Source: Fibrobacter succinogenes (GTDB lineage Bacteria; Fibrobacterota; Fibrobacteria; Fibrobacterales; Fibrobacteraceae). From it: 35,305 nt of DNA. A program made the position numbers and the translations under genes. The notes under the pieces were generated by a model. That model was not told the DNA's origin. It ran no database searches and was given only the letters and a program-made list of their open reading frames with translations. Shown here one piece after another: positions 8,801-17,079 of this stretch. The DNA is taken from assembly GCA_902768325.1 (NCBI GenBank), contig CACXKY010000007.1:1-35305 (forward strand). The letters are read 5' to 3'. Within the stretch, counting starts at the first letter, position 1, and each line of letters starts with the position of its first letter.

Positions 8801-8958
8801 ACGAACTCTGCAAGGACGACTTGCGCATCTACCGTTATCTGGAAGCCAAGCACAACATGAAAATCAACCTCGTCGAAGACGAGTACGCCCATGTGAGCCA
8901 GTTCTGGATGTACGACAAGAACAAGGAAGACATCACGGACCAGTTCAACAACGTGTAG
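5848..8958 (+). CDS. Tandem-duplicated RNase E/G fusion; second copy catalytically altered
   Basis: A 1036-residue protein containing two complete RNase E/G modules: residues about 5-515 and 532-1036, joined by a basic linker (VPKRRNERGRNKVKR). RNase E/G endonucleases cut single-stranded RNA in mRNA decay and rRNA maturation. Copy 1 keeps the magnesium site (Asp313, Asn315, Asp356 in IIDFIDM), the 5'-monophosphate sensor pair Arg180-Thr181 and the zinc-link cysteines Cys412/Cys415. Copy 2 keeps Asp840, Asn842, Arg707-Thr708 and Cys940/Cys943, but the equivalent of E. coli RNase E Asp346 is Lys882 (IIIKFLVM), so it should not cleave. The start at ATG 5848 matches the start of copy 2 homology. 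A TTG at 5806 with GGAGGG five bases upstream would add 14 residues and cannot be excluded. A terminator follows. Confidence 0.93.
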   Translation: MTNKCKRGILISKTPYEKRFAIMEDGELAELIVEGASSEQVLGNIYKGIVKKVVPSAKLAYVDIGLGMDGVLYQEDAVDRNASPNRRGGDDDDGEAFDEVAIEKVLREGDEIMVQVSKEPIPGKGAVLTMRLLFAGSYLVCMPGTNFIGVSKRERDPAKRSEFKRMINRLKAHDVGYIVRTEGMNASEDQIVQQMRELESRWARTKDRFDADAAPSCIYEDSNSINRAIGDYFNGNTDYVYIDNRDEYFALRDCLREVAPDMLDKVKLWSSSESLFEYFKIENDFARSLQRQVPLPRGGNLVIEQTEALTSIDVNTGPKVHGKDQGKIILETNIDACREIAKQLRLRDVDGITIIDFIDMESDADRETVYQEFCKAVRRDKAEVTPSPISQFGLMEVTRKRIRETAGKTKFCPVCSGGGRIATLESALGMIDRWMARAHAKGNLREVTLVVSAPLVEVLVRDRARMLHYLEFKHKMSVELIEDDHAHVNQFWMYNSEKEDITDLYNFAEMDKSEMRAVVPKRRNERGRNKVKREILISKTPYEKRIAIMEDGELAELVVESVSSTRVLGNIYKGVVQKVLPALKAAFVDIGMEKAGFLHQDDAMDRNELLRREYGDDDDEGGPSKEISIDEILKEGQEIMVQVVKEPISTKGARLTTHLSFAGRFLVCMPGTNFIGVSKRERDPAKRREFKKVVRRLKARDVGYIVRTNGLIESEFEIQKQMRELESKWEQTKYNFACQPPETCIYEESDSIEQTVREYFGENTDFVYIDNREEYLALRDYLKVLSPDKLDKVKLWNKSESLFEHFKIENEYARSLQRRIPLGNNGNLVIEQTEALVSIDVNMGRNRGKDSNKVALETNLLACREIAKQLRLRDVGGLIIIKFLVMNSDSDREAVFQEFRRSIRRDKAPISPAQIGQFGVMEVTRKRVRVNLMTEKTELCPVCHGGGRIATLESTLGMIDRWMSRAYAKGKLREVTLVVSPRLVDELCKDDLRIYRYLEAKHNMKINLVEDEYAHVSQFWMYDKNKEDITDQFNNV

Positions 8959-8983
8959 CGTGACGGCTTGCGTAAAAATTGAA

Positions 8984-9013
8984 GGCGCCCCGGAAACCCC
9001 GGAGCGCTTTTTC
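8984..9013 (+). terminator. Terminator after the RNase E/G fusion
   Basis: GCGC-C-CCGG and CCGG-A-GCGC form a stem with one mismatch around a short loop, followed by five T (to 9012). Confidence 0.8.
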
Positions 9014-9030
9014 GATATAAAAGGCTCGAT

Positions 9031-9059
9031 AAAAAAAGGCGCCCCTTTTGCAGGGCGCC
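9031..9059 (-). terminator. Terminator after the first fibro-slime gene
   Basis: On the minus strand GGCGCCC and GGGCGCC pair around a short A-rich loop, followed by seven T. It faces the plus-strand terminator at 8984-9013, so the convergent RNase and fibro-slime genes each have their own stop signal. Confidence 0.85.
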
Positions 9060-9079
9060 AGTTTGAAGCAGTGAGATTT

Positions 9080-12000
9080 TTATTTCGTCGGGTCGAGCGT
9101 TATGCCGTTCTCTTTGCCGCGGCGAACGCCCCACAAGAAGTCACGTGTCGTATGCTTGATGACTTCTTCGTCAATCGTAATCTTGAATTCAAGCCTTGCG
9201 ATGTACACGCCCGTGGCGGCCAGCTTGCCCTTGTTGCTACGCATGTTCCAAGCGAGGAAGATCTTGCCGCTATTGGTAATGCAGTTCGCATCGGGGTCGT
9301 CTTCCTTGTACACCGGGTCTTCACAGCCGATCTTGCCGGACTGCCCGCCCACGAAGTGGCCGAGGTGCGAGTAGTAGTGCGTCTTGTAACTCAGGTGCAC
9401 CTGCTCGGGCGAAATCAGCGTGGAGTCGCCGCTGCGGAATGCATCGAGGTTCGAGGCGGTGAGCTTGTCGTTCTTGATGGCGTTGATGACGCGTTCGCTC
9501 ACGCCGGCATCCCTCAGCTTATCCGTCGAAATCGTACCGTTCTTGATCGCTTCGAATACCGCTTCCGCCGTGGCGTACTTGGCGAGGCTCGAGGTGATGG
9601 TGGTATCGATGCTGTTCGTGATGCTCGTGTTGACGAGTTCGTTGAACGCGCGCTTGTCGTCGTCGGAAAGCATCGGACTGGTGGTGAGGTTGCTAGCGGT
9701 AATCTTGCCTTCCTTGATGGCGTCGAGCACTTCTTCGCTGATGCCGTAGGCGCCACCGAGCCTATCGTTCTTGATATCGTCGATAAGCTTTGCCGTTGCC
9801 TCGGCCACGCTCATCTTGGTGATGGTCGTGTCGAAGGTTCCGCTGTTCATGAGCTGGTTGATGAAGGCATCCAGTTCGGCAATGTCTTCCTTCGTCTGGT
9901 CGCTGATAAGCGTACCGACGTCGAAGCTCACGAGGTGACCCTGTACACCGTATTCAGCCGCCACCTGTTCGACGCCCTTGGATTCTTCGGTCACGAGCTT
10001 GGGCACGGTCGAGGAATCGCTCTGTACGATCGGGTTGGACGGGTCGAGCGTTACGAGGCCCGCACTGGAAATGGTCATTTCCTGTTCACCCGTGATGCTT
10101 ACCCACGGGTTGTTCTTGTGCGCCCTGTTCTTCGAGAGGTCTTCGGCCGTCATGTGGTTGCCCGGCGTAAAGCGCACGAGGTCGCCCACGGAGGGAATCA
10201 CCTGGCTTACGGAGGATCCCACGAAGATAATGCTCATCATGTTCGCCGATTCGGCCGTCTGCGAAGTCGCCTTGATCGGTTCGGCCGCGACACCGGAACG
10301 GACGCAGGTGTACTGGAACATATCCGCATAGTACTTCTTGACGGAGTCGGTAATGGCTTCGCTGAAGGTGAGCGTCAAGATATGGTTCGTTGCATCCGAA
10401 ATCTTCTTGACGGCGGATTTGATAATCGGGTTCACGCCATCGCTCACGGGTTCGTTGCGGATGGTGAAGTGATAGTCCTTGCCGTTTTCCCTATAGGTGA
10501 TATAGGTCGTCATGTAGCCGGTGAATACGCCGGAATTGCTACCGGTGAACACGAGGCTTCCGAATCCGCAAGCCTTGTCCGGCTGGCAGGCGCCGGAAGT
10601 AAGTTCCAGGGTCTTGCCGTTGAAGGGCTTCACCTTCTGTTCCGGATGGTCTTCACCGAAGTTTACCTGCAGCGCGGTCAAGATGTTCTGCGAGTCGAAC
10701 GCCTTGTCCCAGGTGATGTGGAGGCTGTCGCCGCGTCCATCGCCGTTACGGTCGTAGAGCGTTGCGAGCTGCACATGCGGGATAGGCGGCTCGTCGAACT
10801 TGAGTTTCGTCCAGATAGCCGTCGAGGCCGCGGCGCCCTTCACTTGCAGGGTCGCGTCGGTTACGGGGCCGTTTGCCATCACGTAGAACGTCGCGCTCTT
10901 GCTCGCGGAATCAAGCGTCACCTTGCTGATGGGATTCCCGTCCTTGTCGAAAATGCCCACGAGCGGGTTCGACATGGAGATGTTCAGAATCTTATTGTAC
11001 GTAGTGACTTCCGCCCAGTCTTCTTCGAACTTGACGTTAACTTCGTACATTTCGTATGCCCAGCGGCCGAGCTGCAGCGTATCGCCGCTGATTTCCTTGC
11101 CGTATACCTTCTTCTTCTTTTCGTCGGTGAAGACGATGGTCGGTACGTTGTATTGCGGCACCGTGATGGACACCCTGGTAGACTGGCTCGGGTCGGCCTT
11201 GAGGGTGATGATCAGTTCGTAATGGCCGGGGCCGAGAGCGTAGTTTTCTACGATCTTCGTGGAGTCGATGCTGAAGCGTGCCGTACTCGGATCGATGGTG
11301 ATACCTTCGTAGTGGGTACCGACGCCGAGTTCCACGCCCTTTTCGCCGAGGTTTCCACCGATAAGGCGGAAGTTCGAGGGGCCTTCAACGGTATCGACTT
11401 CGGCAAGTGCGTTCGCGTTGAAGTCGCAGGAAAGCGCATCTTTCTTGACCACCTGCCAGATGTCGAAGTTCTTCACGGTGGCGACTACGTTGCCCGTGAG
11501 GAAGATGCTCGATTCGGTGTGCAGGTCCATGGACGTGCGCATCATGAAGTTGGAAGAGGAAACGTGGCGTTCCACGTAGAAGATGTGGAACGGGTATTCC
11601 TGGCCTTCAACGAGGCCGAGGGTATCGAGGTCCACAGAACCGAACACCTGCTGGTGCTGGCCGCCGAGGTCGACCACGAGGCGGTTGTTGATGAACACCC
11701 ACACGTCGTCGTCGCCGAAGAATTCAAAGTACTGGCCCTTCACGTATTCGAACTTCGCCTGGACCTTCATGGTGAAGCCAAAGTTGTGCCTCTTGCCATG
11801 TCCGGTTTCTTGGTCGAACATGGGGTTCTTCACGGTATTCGCCGCGTCAAGGTATTCAAAGTCATCAAGCAGGAAGAAACCGCCTTCGGGGCTCTGGTCG
11901 TCTTTCTGCCCGAGCCAGAAACCATCGTCGGTCATGTCGAGCTGAACGTCTCGACAAGTTGCGTTGGTGTATTCCTTGCCGGCGGCATCCTTACCGATGG

Positions 12001-12862
12001 TCACGGGCAGGAACCAGAAGTCGAGATAATCCGTCAGCCGGCAGTTTTCGGGGAAGCCCGTACTTTTGCGCGTCGGGACATTGCCCTGACCGAGCGTCGG
12101 TTCCACCATGCCAGCCATATAACCCATGCGGTTCTTGTCCTGGGTATTGCTACCGCCGCAGCCGCCGCTACCGAAATCGTTGCTGATCATGTAGGCCATG
12201 AGGAGGTCGGGATGAGCACCGCCAAGCTCCGGATTCTGGTCCTTGGCGCCGTTTCCGTAGGTCGTTTCCGTGGTGGTCGTGGAGTCCCTGTTGGTTCTTG
12301 TCCTTGTGGAGACTCCGCCATCGCCCTTGCTACCATGAAGCCAGTCGAACATCATCACGGACAAGGTCTTCACCGGGCATTCGCCTAAGCGCTGCGGGTA
12401 GGTGGAGTAGACCTCCGGGGCCAACGTATCCGGGTTGGCGATAATCCAGATGGTGTCGGTCTTGGCCGCCATCGTATCCAGTGTGATTTCTTCGCCTACC
12501 GGGAGTGCACCCGTCGCGACCTTCTCGATACCGTGGGTACCCACGTAGAGGTTACCGATGGTCTGCTTGAAGCGGACCTTGAAACCGCTTGCGGGTGCCG
12601 TCGTCTTGGCCTGGAACCAACCGCAGTAGTTTTTGACTGCGGTCATGACCGTTTCTTCGCCACCCTGGATGAGGATCGCGTTCGTGTTTGTCCATGTAGG
12701 CATAAAACGGATAACCGTATTCCCGGTTCCGTTCATATCGGGCGTTGTACCGCCTCTTCCGCCTCTTCCACCGGCTCCGCCGCGGCCGCCGATTTGTGCT
12801 TCTGCTGACAAAGCGAGGACTAGGCACAATACTAGTCCCCTTAAAAGGAATCTATACCACAT
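9080..12862 (-). CDS. Fibro-slime domain secreted surface protein (1260 aa)
   Basis: The start at 12862 is chosen because it has AGGAG eight bases upstream and opens a classic signal peptide (MWYRFLLRGLVLCLVLALSA, cleavage near residue 22). A mature Gly/Arg-rich stretch follows (GGRGGAGGRGGRGG). Residues about 35-160 hold a conserved domain with FMPTWTNTNAI and NYCGWFQAK. The fibro-slime domain (TIGR02148, PA14-like) spans about 285-440, with FLLDDFEYLD, KGQYFEFFGDDDVWVFINN (GDDDVW near residue 382) and SNFMMRTSMDLH. Ig-like modules follow, then a calcium-loop-like DRNGDGRGD near 702, two helical repeats (about 1008-1057 and 1084-1137), and a C-terminal domain ending in RDFLWGVRRGK. In Fibrobacter such proteins are outer-surface components linked to fibre attachment; this role is inferred. 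Its neighbour at 13086 is a paralogue. Confidence 0.9.
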   Translation of the reverse strand: MWYRFLLRGLVLCLVLALSAEAQIGGRGGAGGRGGRGGTTPDMNGTGNTVIRFMPTWTNTNAILIQGGEETVMTAVKNYCGWFQAKTTAPASGFKVRFKQTIGNLYVGTHGIEKVATGALPVGEEITLDTMAAKTDTIWIIANPDTLAPEVYSTYPQRLGECPVKTLSVMMFDWLHGSKGDGGVSTRTRTNRDSTTTTETTYGNGAKDQNPELGGAHPDLLMAYMISNDFGSGGCGGSNTQDKNRMGYMAGMVEPTLGQGNVPTRKSTGFPENCRLTDYLDFWFLPVTIGKDAAGKEYTNATCRDVQLDMTDDGFWLGQKDDQSPEGGFFLLDDFEYLDAANTVKNPMFDQETGHGKRHNFGFTMKVQAKFEYVKGQYFEFFGDDDVWVFINNRLVVDLGGQHQQVFGSVDLDTLGLVEGQEYPFHIFYVERHVSSSNFMMRTSMDLHTESSIFLTGNVVATVKNFDIWQVVKKDALSCDFNANALAEVDTVEGPSNFRLIGGNLGEKGVELGVGTHYEGITIDPSTARFSIDSTKIVENYALGPGHYELIITLKADPSQSTRVSITVPQYNVPTIVFTDEKKKKVYGKEISGDTLQLGRWAYEMYEVNVKFEEDWAEVTTYNKILNISMSNPLVGIFDKDGNPISKVTLDSASKSATFYVMANGPVTDATLQVKGAAASTAIWTKLKFDEPPIPHVQLATLYDRNGDGRGDSLHITWDKAFDSQNILTALQVNFGEDHPEQKVKPFNGKTLELTSGACQPDKACGFGSLVFTGSNSGVFTGYMTTYITYRENGKDYHFTIRNEPVSDGVNPIIKSAVKKISDATNHILTLTFSEAITDSVKKYYADMFQYTCVRSGVAAEPIKATSQTAESANMMSIIFVGSSVSQVIPSVGDLVRFTPGNHMTAEDLSKNRAHKNNPWVSITGEQEMTISSAGLVTLDPSNPIVQSDSSTVPKLVTEESKGVEQVAAEYGVQGHLVSFDVGTLISDQTKEDIAELDAFINQLMNSGTFDTTITKMSVAEATAKLIDDIKNDRLGGAYGISEEVLDAIKEGKITASNLTTSPMLSDDDKRAFNELVNTSITNSIDTTITSSLAKYATAEAVFEAIKNGTISTDKLRDAGVSERVINAIKNDKLTASNLDAFRSGDSTLISPEQVHLSYKTHYYSHLGHFVGGQSGKIGCEDPVYKEDDPDANCITNSGKIFLAWNMRSNKGKLAATGVYIARLEFKITIDEEVIKHTTRDFLWGVRRGKENGITLDPTK

Positions 12863-12868
12863 TCCCAC

Positions 12869-12942
12869 CGCTCCTTTAATTACCCCGACCCTTGTCGGGA
12901 GCGTCACATAGTAAATATCGCTTTTTATTTGGCCCAAGTCAA
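12869..12942 (-). promoter_or_regulatory. Promoter and structured 5' leader of the first fibro-slime gene
   Basis: On the minus strand TTGACT (12942-12937) and GATATT (12919-12914) are 17 bases apart, a good sigma-70-type promoter. The predicted leader starts near 12905. It contains a perfect hairpin CCCGAC-AAGG-GTCGGG (12899-12884) directly after the start. The hexamer CGCTCC (12903-12898) is exactly complementary to GGAGCG (12874-12869), which contains the Shine-Dalgarno sequence. Pairing of the two could hide the ribosome-binding site. The promoter and the complementarity are seen; a regulatory role is inference. Confidence 0.55.
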
Positions 12943-13013
12943 CTATTTTTTATTTATCTTTTATATGGAATGTATACAGAAGTTTACAAAGTGGCGAAAT
13001 TGTGTAAGAATAA

Positions 13014-13037
13014 GCAATTGTAGAAAGAAACAATTGC
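13014..13037 (-). terminator. Weak stem-loop after the second fibro-slime gene
   Basis: GCAATTG and CAATTGC form a 7-bp stem with a 10-base loop in an AT-rich stretch about 50 bases after the stop codon. It is followed on the minus strand by TTATTCTT, not a clean T run, so termination is only possible. The ten-base palindrome TTAACGTTAA (13074-13083) sits just after the stop codon. The rest of 12943-13085 is AT-rich with no further gene. Confidence 0.4.
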
Positions 13038-13085
13038 GTAAATTTTATTAAACTACAAAAAAGCGTGTAAAAATTAACGTTAAAA

Positions 13086-16000
13086 TTACAGCCCGAGGTC
13101 CGATTTGCTGATCCTTCCGTGGCGTACGCCCCAGAGGAAGTCCCTAGTCTGGTTGCTGATGCTCTTGCCGTTGACGGTGACCTTCAGTTCCAGGCGCGCG
13201 ATGTAGACTCCCGTGCCGGCAATTCGGCCGTTCGTGGCGCGCATGCTCCAGGCGAGGAAGAAGCGGCCTTCGCTATCGAGGCAGTTTTCTGCACCGTCCT
13301 GCTTGAAGATGGAATCGGTACAGGAAATCGAGCCGGAATGCATGTTCACGAAGTGCCCGAGGCTGGTGTAGTAATGCGACTCGTACTTCATTTCCGTATG
13401 GGCGGCGACGGTTTGCGCGATCATCTGGATGTCTTCCTCGGTACCGCTTGCGTAGTAGTGGAGGTTATCCAGGGTCAAGAGGCCGTTTTCGTAGGCTTCC
13501 ACGATGATGTCGCTCAGGCCGAAACGTTCCTGGGCGTCGTCGATGGATATCTTGCCGCTGCTGACCATGGTGAGGATGTCCTCGATGGTGTACGGCTCGG
13601 ACGATTCGCCGTTTTCGGCTGCGTTCTTGTCGACGTAGCTGGAGGTGGACTGGATGGCCTTCACGATTTCGGCGATTTCGTTCTTGACGAGTTCGCCCAT
13701 GTCGAGGTCACCCAGGTAATGGCCCTGCGTGCCGTAGATGGCCGCCACCTGCTTGGCCGTAAGTCCGCCGCCGTTGGGGACGAGCTTGGGGATGGTGGCG
13801 GTGTCGCTGCGCATGATGACGCGGGCGCTGTCGAATGTCGGGGCGTTCCTGTCGAGGTCCACGACGGTCGGGCTCGTAATACGCACGCTCTGTTCGCCGG
13901 TAATGCGTACCCAGGGGTTCAGCTCGTGCGGCGGGACTTCTTCGAGGTCGAGCGCGAGGCCGCCTATGGAGGGCGGTGCGAACCTCACGGAGTCGCCGAC
14001 GGCGGGAACCACGTCGGTAATCTTGCTCTTGACGAACACGAGGGTCCACTGGTTCGCCGGGGTCGTCTTGATGTGCGCCGGAGCGATCAGGTTCGAGCTT
14101 TGGCCTTCGCCTCCCCTGCTGCGGAACATGAACAGGTTGGCGTTCTTGCCGTCGTCGATGATGCCTTCGCTGAACGTGAGCTTGAGTTCGCTGTTGCCTT
14201 CGGATGATATCTGGATTTCGGCGGAGGTGATGACGGGGCCGACCTTGTCCATCAGCGGGCCGTCAACGGGGAATATGGCCTCCTTGCCGGTCTCTTCGTC
14301 GATGTAGGTGTAATAGATGTCCAGCTTGCCGGTATAGGGCTTCGAGGAGCCTCCGGTGAAGATGGCCGGGCTGAAGCTGTTGCCGGCAGAGGTGATGGTC
14401 GCGACGGAATCGCCGTCCTTGTAGGTAATCTTGTGCTGGCTGCTCGACGCCTTATGGTAGGCGCTGTCGGTCGTACCGAAGGTGAAGTGGATGGAGTCGA
14501 GCACGTTCGAGCCGCCCAGGGCCTTCTTGAAATGGATCCACACGCTATCGGCGCGTCCGTCACCGTTGCGGTCGTACATGTAGGCGCTTTCGATTTGCGG
14601 TACGGGCGGTTCCTTCAGGTTGATCTTGGTCCAGGCGACGCTTTCGTTCTTGGCGGCGGTCTTGACGGTCATGGTCGCGTTCACGACTTCGCCCAAGCCC
14701 TTGATGTAGAAGGTAGCGCGGCCGGAATCCAGGACGACTTCCTTGATGACGTTGCCGACGGAATCGCAAGCGACGAGCAGGGTGTCGGACATGGAAATGG
14801 TGGCCTTGATGCCGCTGTACATAATGGCCCAGTCTTCGGCGTACATGATGTTCACCTGGTAGAGCCTGCCTGCCCACATCTTTTCGTTCAGGTTCAGGTT
14901 GACCGGCAGCGTATCGCTAGAGACGTCGCGGCTGGAATCCGTACCGAAGGGCGCCCAGTACTGGCTGAAGCAGAGGGAGTCGCCTTCTTCGGATTCGATG
15001 TCCAAGATGCAGTAGCTCGAGTCGGTGATGCTTGCGTAGGCGATGTTCGGCAGTTCGTACGGGTCGACGGTGAAGTAGACGTCCTTGTAGTCGGCGGGGT
15101 TCGTCTTGAGCGAGACGCGCACGAAGTAGGTTCCCGGCGGCAGGGCCTGTGCCTTGCTGATGGCCTTAGGGTCGATGGTGAGCAACGTGTAGTCGTTGCC
15201 GATGGTGATGCCGCTGTAGTAGAGGGAGTCGAGGACGTTGAGCGGGATGCCCTTGGAATCGAGGCTACGCCCGAACAACACGAAGTTCGACGGTCCGAGT
15301 TCGGTGGATTCCTTTTCGGGTTCCGAAGAGAAGTCGCAGGCGAGCACGCGTTCGCGGATCTTTTGCCAGACTTCCTTCTTGATGAGGTCCGGATCGTCCG
15401 AGATATCGGTGAGGAACATGCTCGATTCCACATGCAGGTCGATGGAGGTACGCATCATGAAGTTCGAGGCTTCGCGCTTGCGTTCTGCGTAGAAGATGTG
15501 GAAGTTGTAGGTGGAATCTTCGATAAGGCCGAGCTTGTCCAGGTCGACGGATTTCTTGACTTTCTTGTGCTGGCCGCCGATGTCGACCACGAGCTTGTTG
15601 TCGATGAACACCCACACGTCGTCGTCGCCGTTGAATTCGAAGTACTGCCCCTTCACGTACTGGAAGGTGGCCTGGATTTTCATGGCGAAGCTGTAGTTGT
15701 GGTATTCGCGCTTGCCGTTCACTTCGAGGCCCACGATGGAGTCGTAGTGGACGTTTTCGACGGTCTGGGCGCTGTCCAAGTAGCGGAAGTCGTCGAGCAG
15801 GAAGAGGCCGCCTTCGGGGCTTTCGTCGTCGACCTGGGCGTACCAGAAGCCGTCATCGGTCAAGGAAAGGCTGATTTCGCGGCAGGTGACGTTCGTGTAT
15901 TCGTTGCCGGCGTCGTCGGTCGCGATGACTTGCGGCAGGAACCATTCGTTCAAGTGGGTCGAATTCTTACAACCGCTGGGGAAGTCGGAGGCCATTACGG

Positions 16001-17021
16001 GGACTCCGTTTGCACCGAGTTCCTTTTCGACCATGCCGGTCATGGGGTTGCCTTCGCAGCCGCCCTGGCCGAAGTCCAGGTTGGTGCCTTCGCCGAACAT
16101 GGGGACGCCGCGCGCATCGAAACCGTTGCGGCCTGCGCCCTTCTTGCGGTCATAGAGGCCGTCTTCGCTGCCATCGGAGTTCACGGAACCGTCATACCAG
16201 TCGAACATCATGACGGGGAGGTTCTTGATGGGGCAATCGCCGAGGACTTCCGGGTATTTCGTGGAGATGTCCGGGGCGCCAAACTGGTAGGCGTATACCC
16301 AGACGGTGTCCGATTCCTTCAGCACGGAGTCGAGATCGATTTCGTTCTCGATGGAGATGGAATCCTTGGTGACGCCCTCGTTGCCGACGAACGTTCCGCC
16401 GATGGTCTGCTTGAAGAATACGGTGAACTTGTCGTCTTTGGGCGGGGTGACCTTGGCTTCGAACCATCCGCAGTAATTGGGGACGGCCGTCATGAAGTTT
16501 TCGTCGAGGCCGTTCACGTACATGATGGCGTTCGTGCTGGTCCAGGTCGGGAAAAAGCGGATGACCTTCTTTTCGGAGACGGGCTGCGTATCGGGCTTTG
16601 TCTTGGAAAGGGTAAGGGTGCTGTCGTCGTTGATGATAATCCAGATTTCGGCAATGGGCTGGTCATCGACGCCGTTCTTGTAATCGGGGAAAAGTTCGGA
16701 GAGGAAGGGTTCGTGGCCTTCGTTCAAGTTCTTGCGGCAGGTGTTGCCGTTGCAGCTCAAGCCGAAGCGCAATTGGCGCACGTCTTCACGGCCTTGCCTG
16801 TCGGAACCTTCGAGGCGTTCCTGCGTGAAGTAGATGGTGAAATAGCCGTCCTCTTCCTTGGTGAGGGACTGGTACTTGAAATTGGACTCGTTGTCAGCGT
16901 AATAGAGGGAATTACCGTCGTAAAAGACGTGTGCGACCGCCACATAGTCGGCGGCATTCGAGAAAACAACAAACGGAGCCAAGCACAATGCCAAGCTCCG
17001 GAGTAGGCTGGTAAACCTCAT
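13086..17021 (-). CDS. Fibro-slime domain secreted surface protein (1311 aa)
   Basis: The start at ATG 17021 has GGAG six bases upstream and opens a signal peptide (MRFTSLLRSLALCLAPFVVF, cleavage after SNA). A TTG at 17033 is also in frame but poorly placed. Compared with the paralogue at 9080 it has an extra N-terminal domain of about 110 residues (two cysteines, CNGNTC) before the shared FFPTWTSTNAI/NYCGWFEAK domain. The fibro-slime domain has GDDDVWVFIDN near residue 464 and SNFMMRTSIDLH. DRNGDGRADS lies near 816 and one helical repeat near 1144-1195. The C-terminus (FLAWSMRATNGRIAGTGVYI, then RDFLWGVRHGR) closely matches the paralogue, so both probably use the same surface sorting route. 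Type IX secretion is a possibility for this lineage but is not shown here. Confidence 0.9.
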   Translation of the reverse strand: MRFTSLLRSLALCLAPFVVFSNAADYVAVAHVFYDGNSLYYADNESNFKYQSLTKEEDGYFTIYFTQERLEGSDRQGREDVRQLRFGLSCNGNTCRKNLNEGHEPFLSELFPDYKNGVDDQPIAEIWIIINDDSTLTLSKTKPDTQPVSEKKVIRFFPTWTSTNAIMYVNGLDENFMTAVPNYCGWFEAKVTPPKDDKFTVFFKQTIGGTFVGNEGVTKDSISIENEIDLDSVLKESDTVWVYAYQFGAPDISTKYPEVLGDCPIKNLPVMMFDWYDGSVNSDGSEDGLYDRKKGAGRNGFDARGVPMFGEGTNLDFGQGGCEGNPMTGMVEKELGANGVPVMASDFPSGCKNSTHLNEWFLPQVIATDDAGNEYTNVTCREISLSLTDDGFWYAQVDDESPEGGLFLLDDFRYLDSAQTVENVHYDSIVGLEVNGKREYHNYSFAMKIQATFQYVKGQYFEFNGDDDVWVFIDNKLVVDIGGQHKKVKKSVDLDKLGLIEDSTYNFHIFYAERKREASNFMMRTSIDLHVESSMFLTDISDDPDLIKKEVWQKIRERVLACDFSSEPEKESTELGPSNFVLFGRSLDSKGIPLNVLDSLYYSGITIGNDYTLLTIDPKAISKAQALPPGTYFVRVSLKTNPADYKDVYFTVDPYELPNIAYASITDSSYCILDIESEEGDSLCFSQYWAPFGTDSSRDVSSDTLPVNLNLNEKMWAGRLYQVNIMYAEDWAIMYSGIKATISMSDTLLVACDSVGNVIKEVVLDSGRATFYIKGLGEVVNATMTVKTAAKNESVAWTKINLKEPPVPQIESAYMYDRNGDGRADSVWIHFKKALGGSNVLDSIHFTFGTTDSAYHKASSSQHKITYKDGDSVATITSAGNSFSPAIFTGGSSKPYTGKLDIYYTYIDEETGKEAIFPVDGPLMDKVGPVITSAEIQISSEGNSELKLTFSEGIIDDGKNANLFMFRSRGGEGQSSNLIAPAHIKTTPANQWTLVFVKSKITDVVPAVGDSVRFAPPSIGGLALDLEEVPPHELNPWVRITGEQSVRITSPTVVDLDRNAPTFDSARVIMRSDTATIPKLVPNGGGLTAKQVAAIYGTQGHYLGDLDMGELVKNEIAEIVKAIQSTSSYVDKNAAENGESSEPYTIEDILTMVSSGKISIDDAQERFGLSDIIVEAYENGLLTLDNLHYYASGTEEDIQMIAQTVAAHTEMKYESHYYTSLGHFVNMHSGSISCTDSIFKQDGAENCLDSEGRFFLAWSMRATNGRIAGTGVYIARLELKVTVNGKSISNQTRDFLWGVRHGRISKSDLGL

Positions 17022-17079
17022 CCGAATCTCCAATTCCCTAACGTAACCTCTTATCCTAGATGGACTTAAAGATAATTTT

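Noticed and set aside
5836-8892. A 1018-codon open frame on the minus strand opposite the RNase E/G fusion
   Set aside because: It mirrors the codon bias of the real gene, has no ribosome-binding site or recognisable motif, and the plus strand carries two full sets of RNase E/G motifs. Similar long shadows at 8960-12388, 14433-17006 and 24269-25678 are rejected for the same reason.
12863-12937. Longer N-terminus of the first fibro-slime protein from the in-frame ATG at 12937
   Set aside because: It would put 25 non-signal residues before a textbook signal peptide, and the ATG at 12862 has an excellent ribosome-binding site.
13014-13037. GCAATTG inverted repeats as insertion-sequence ends
   Set aside because: They are only 10 bases apart, there is no transposase and no target duplication; a simple stem-loop explains them.
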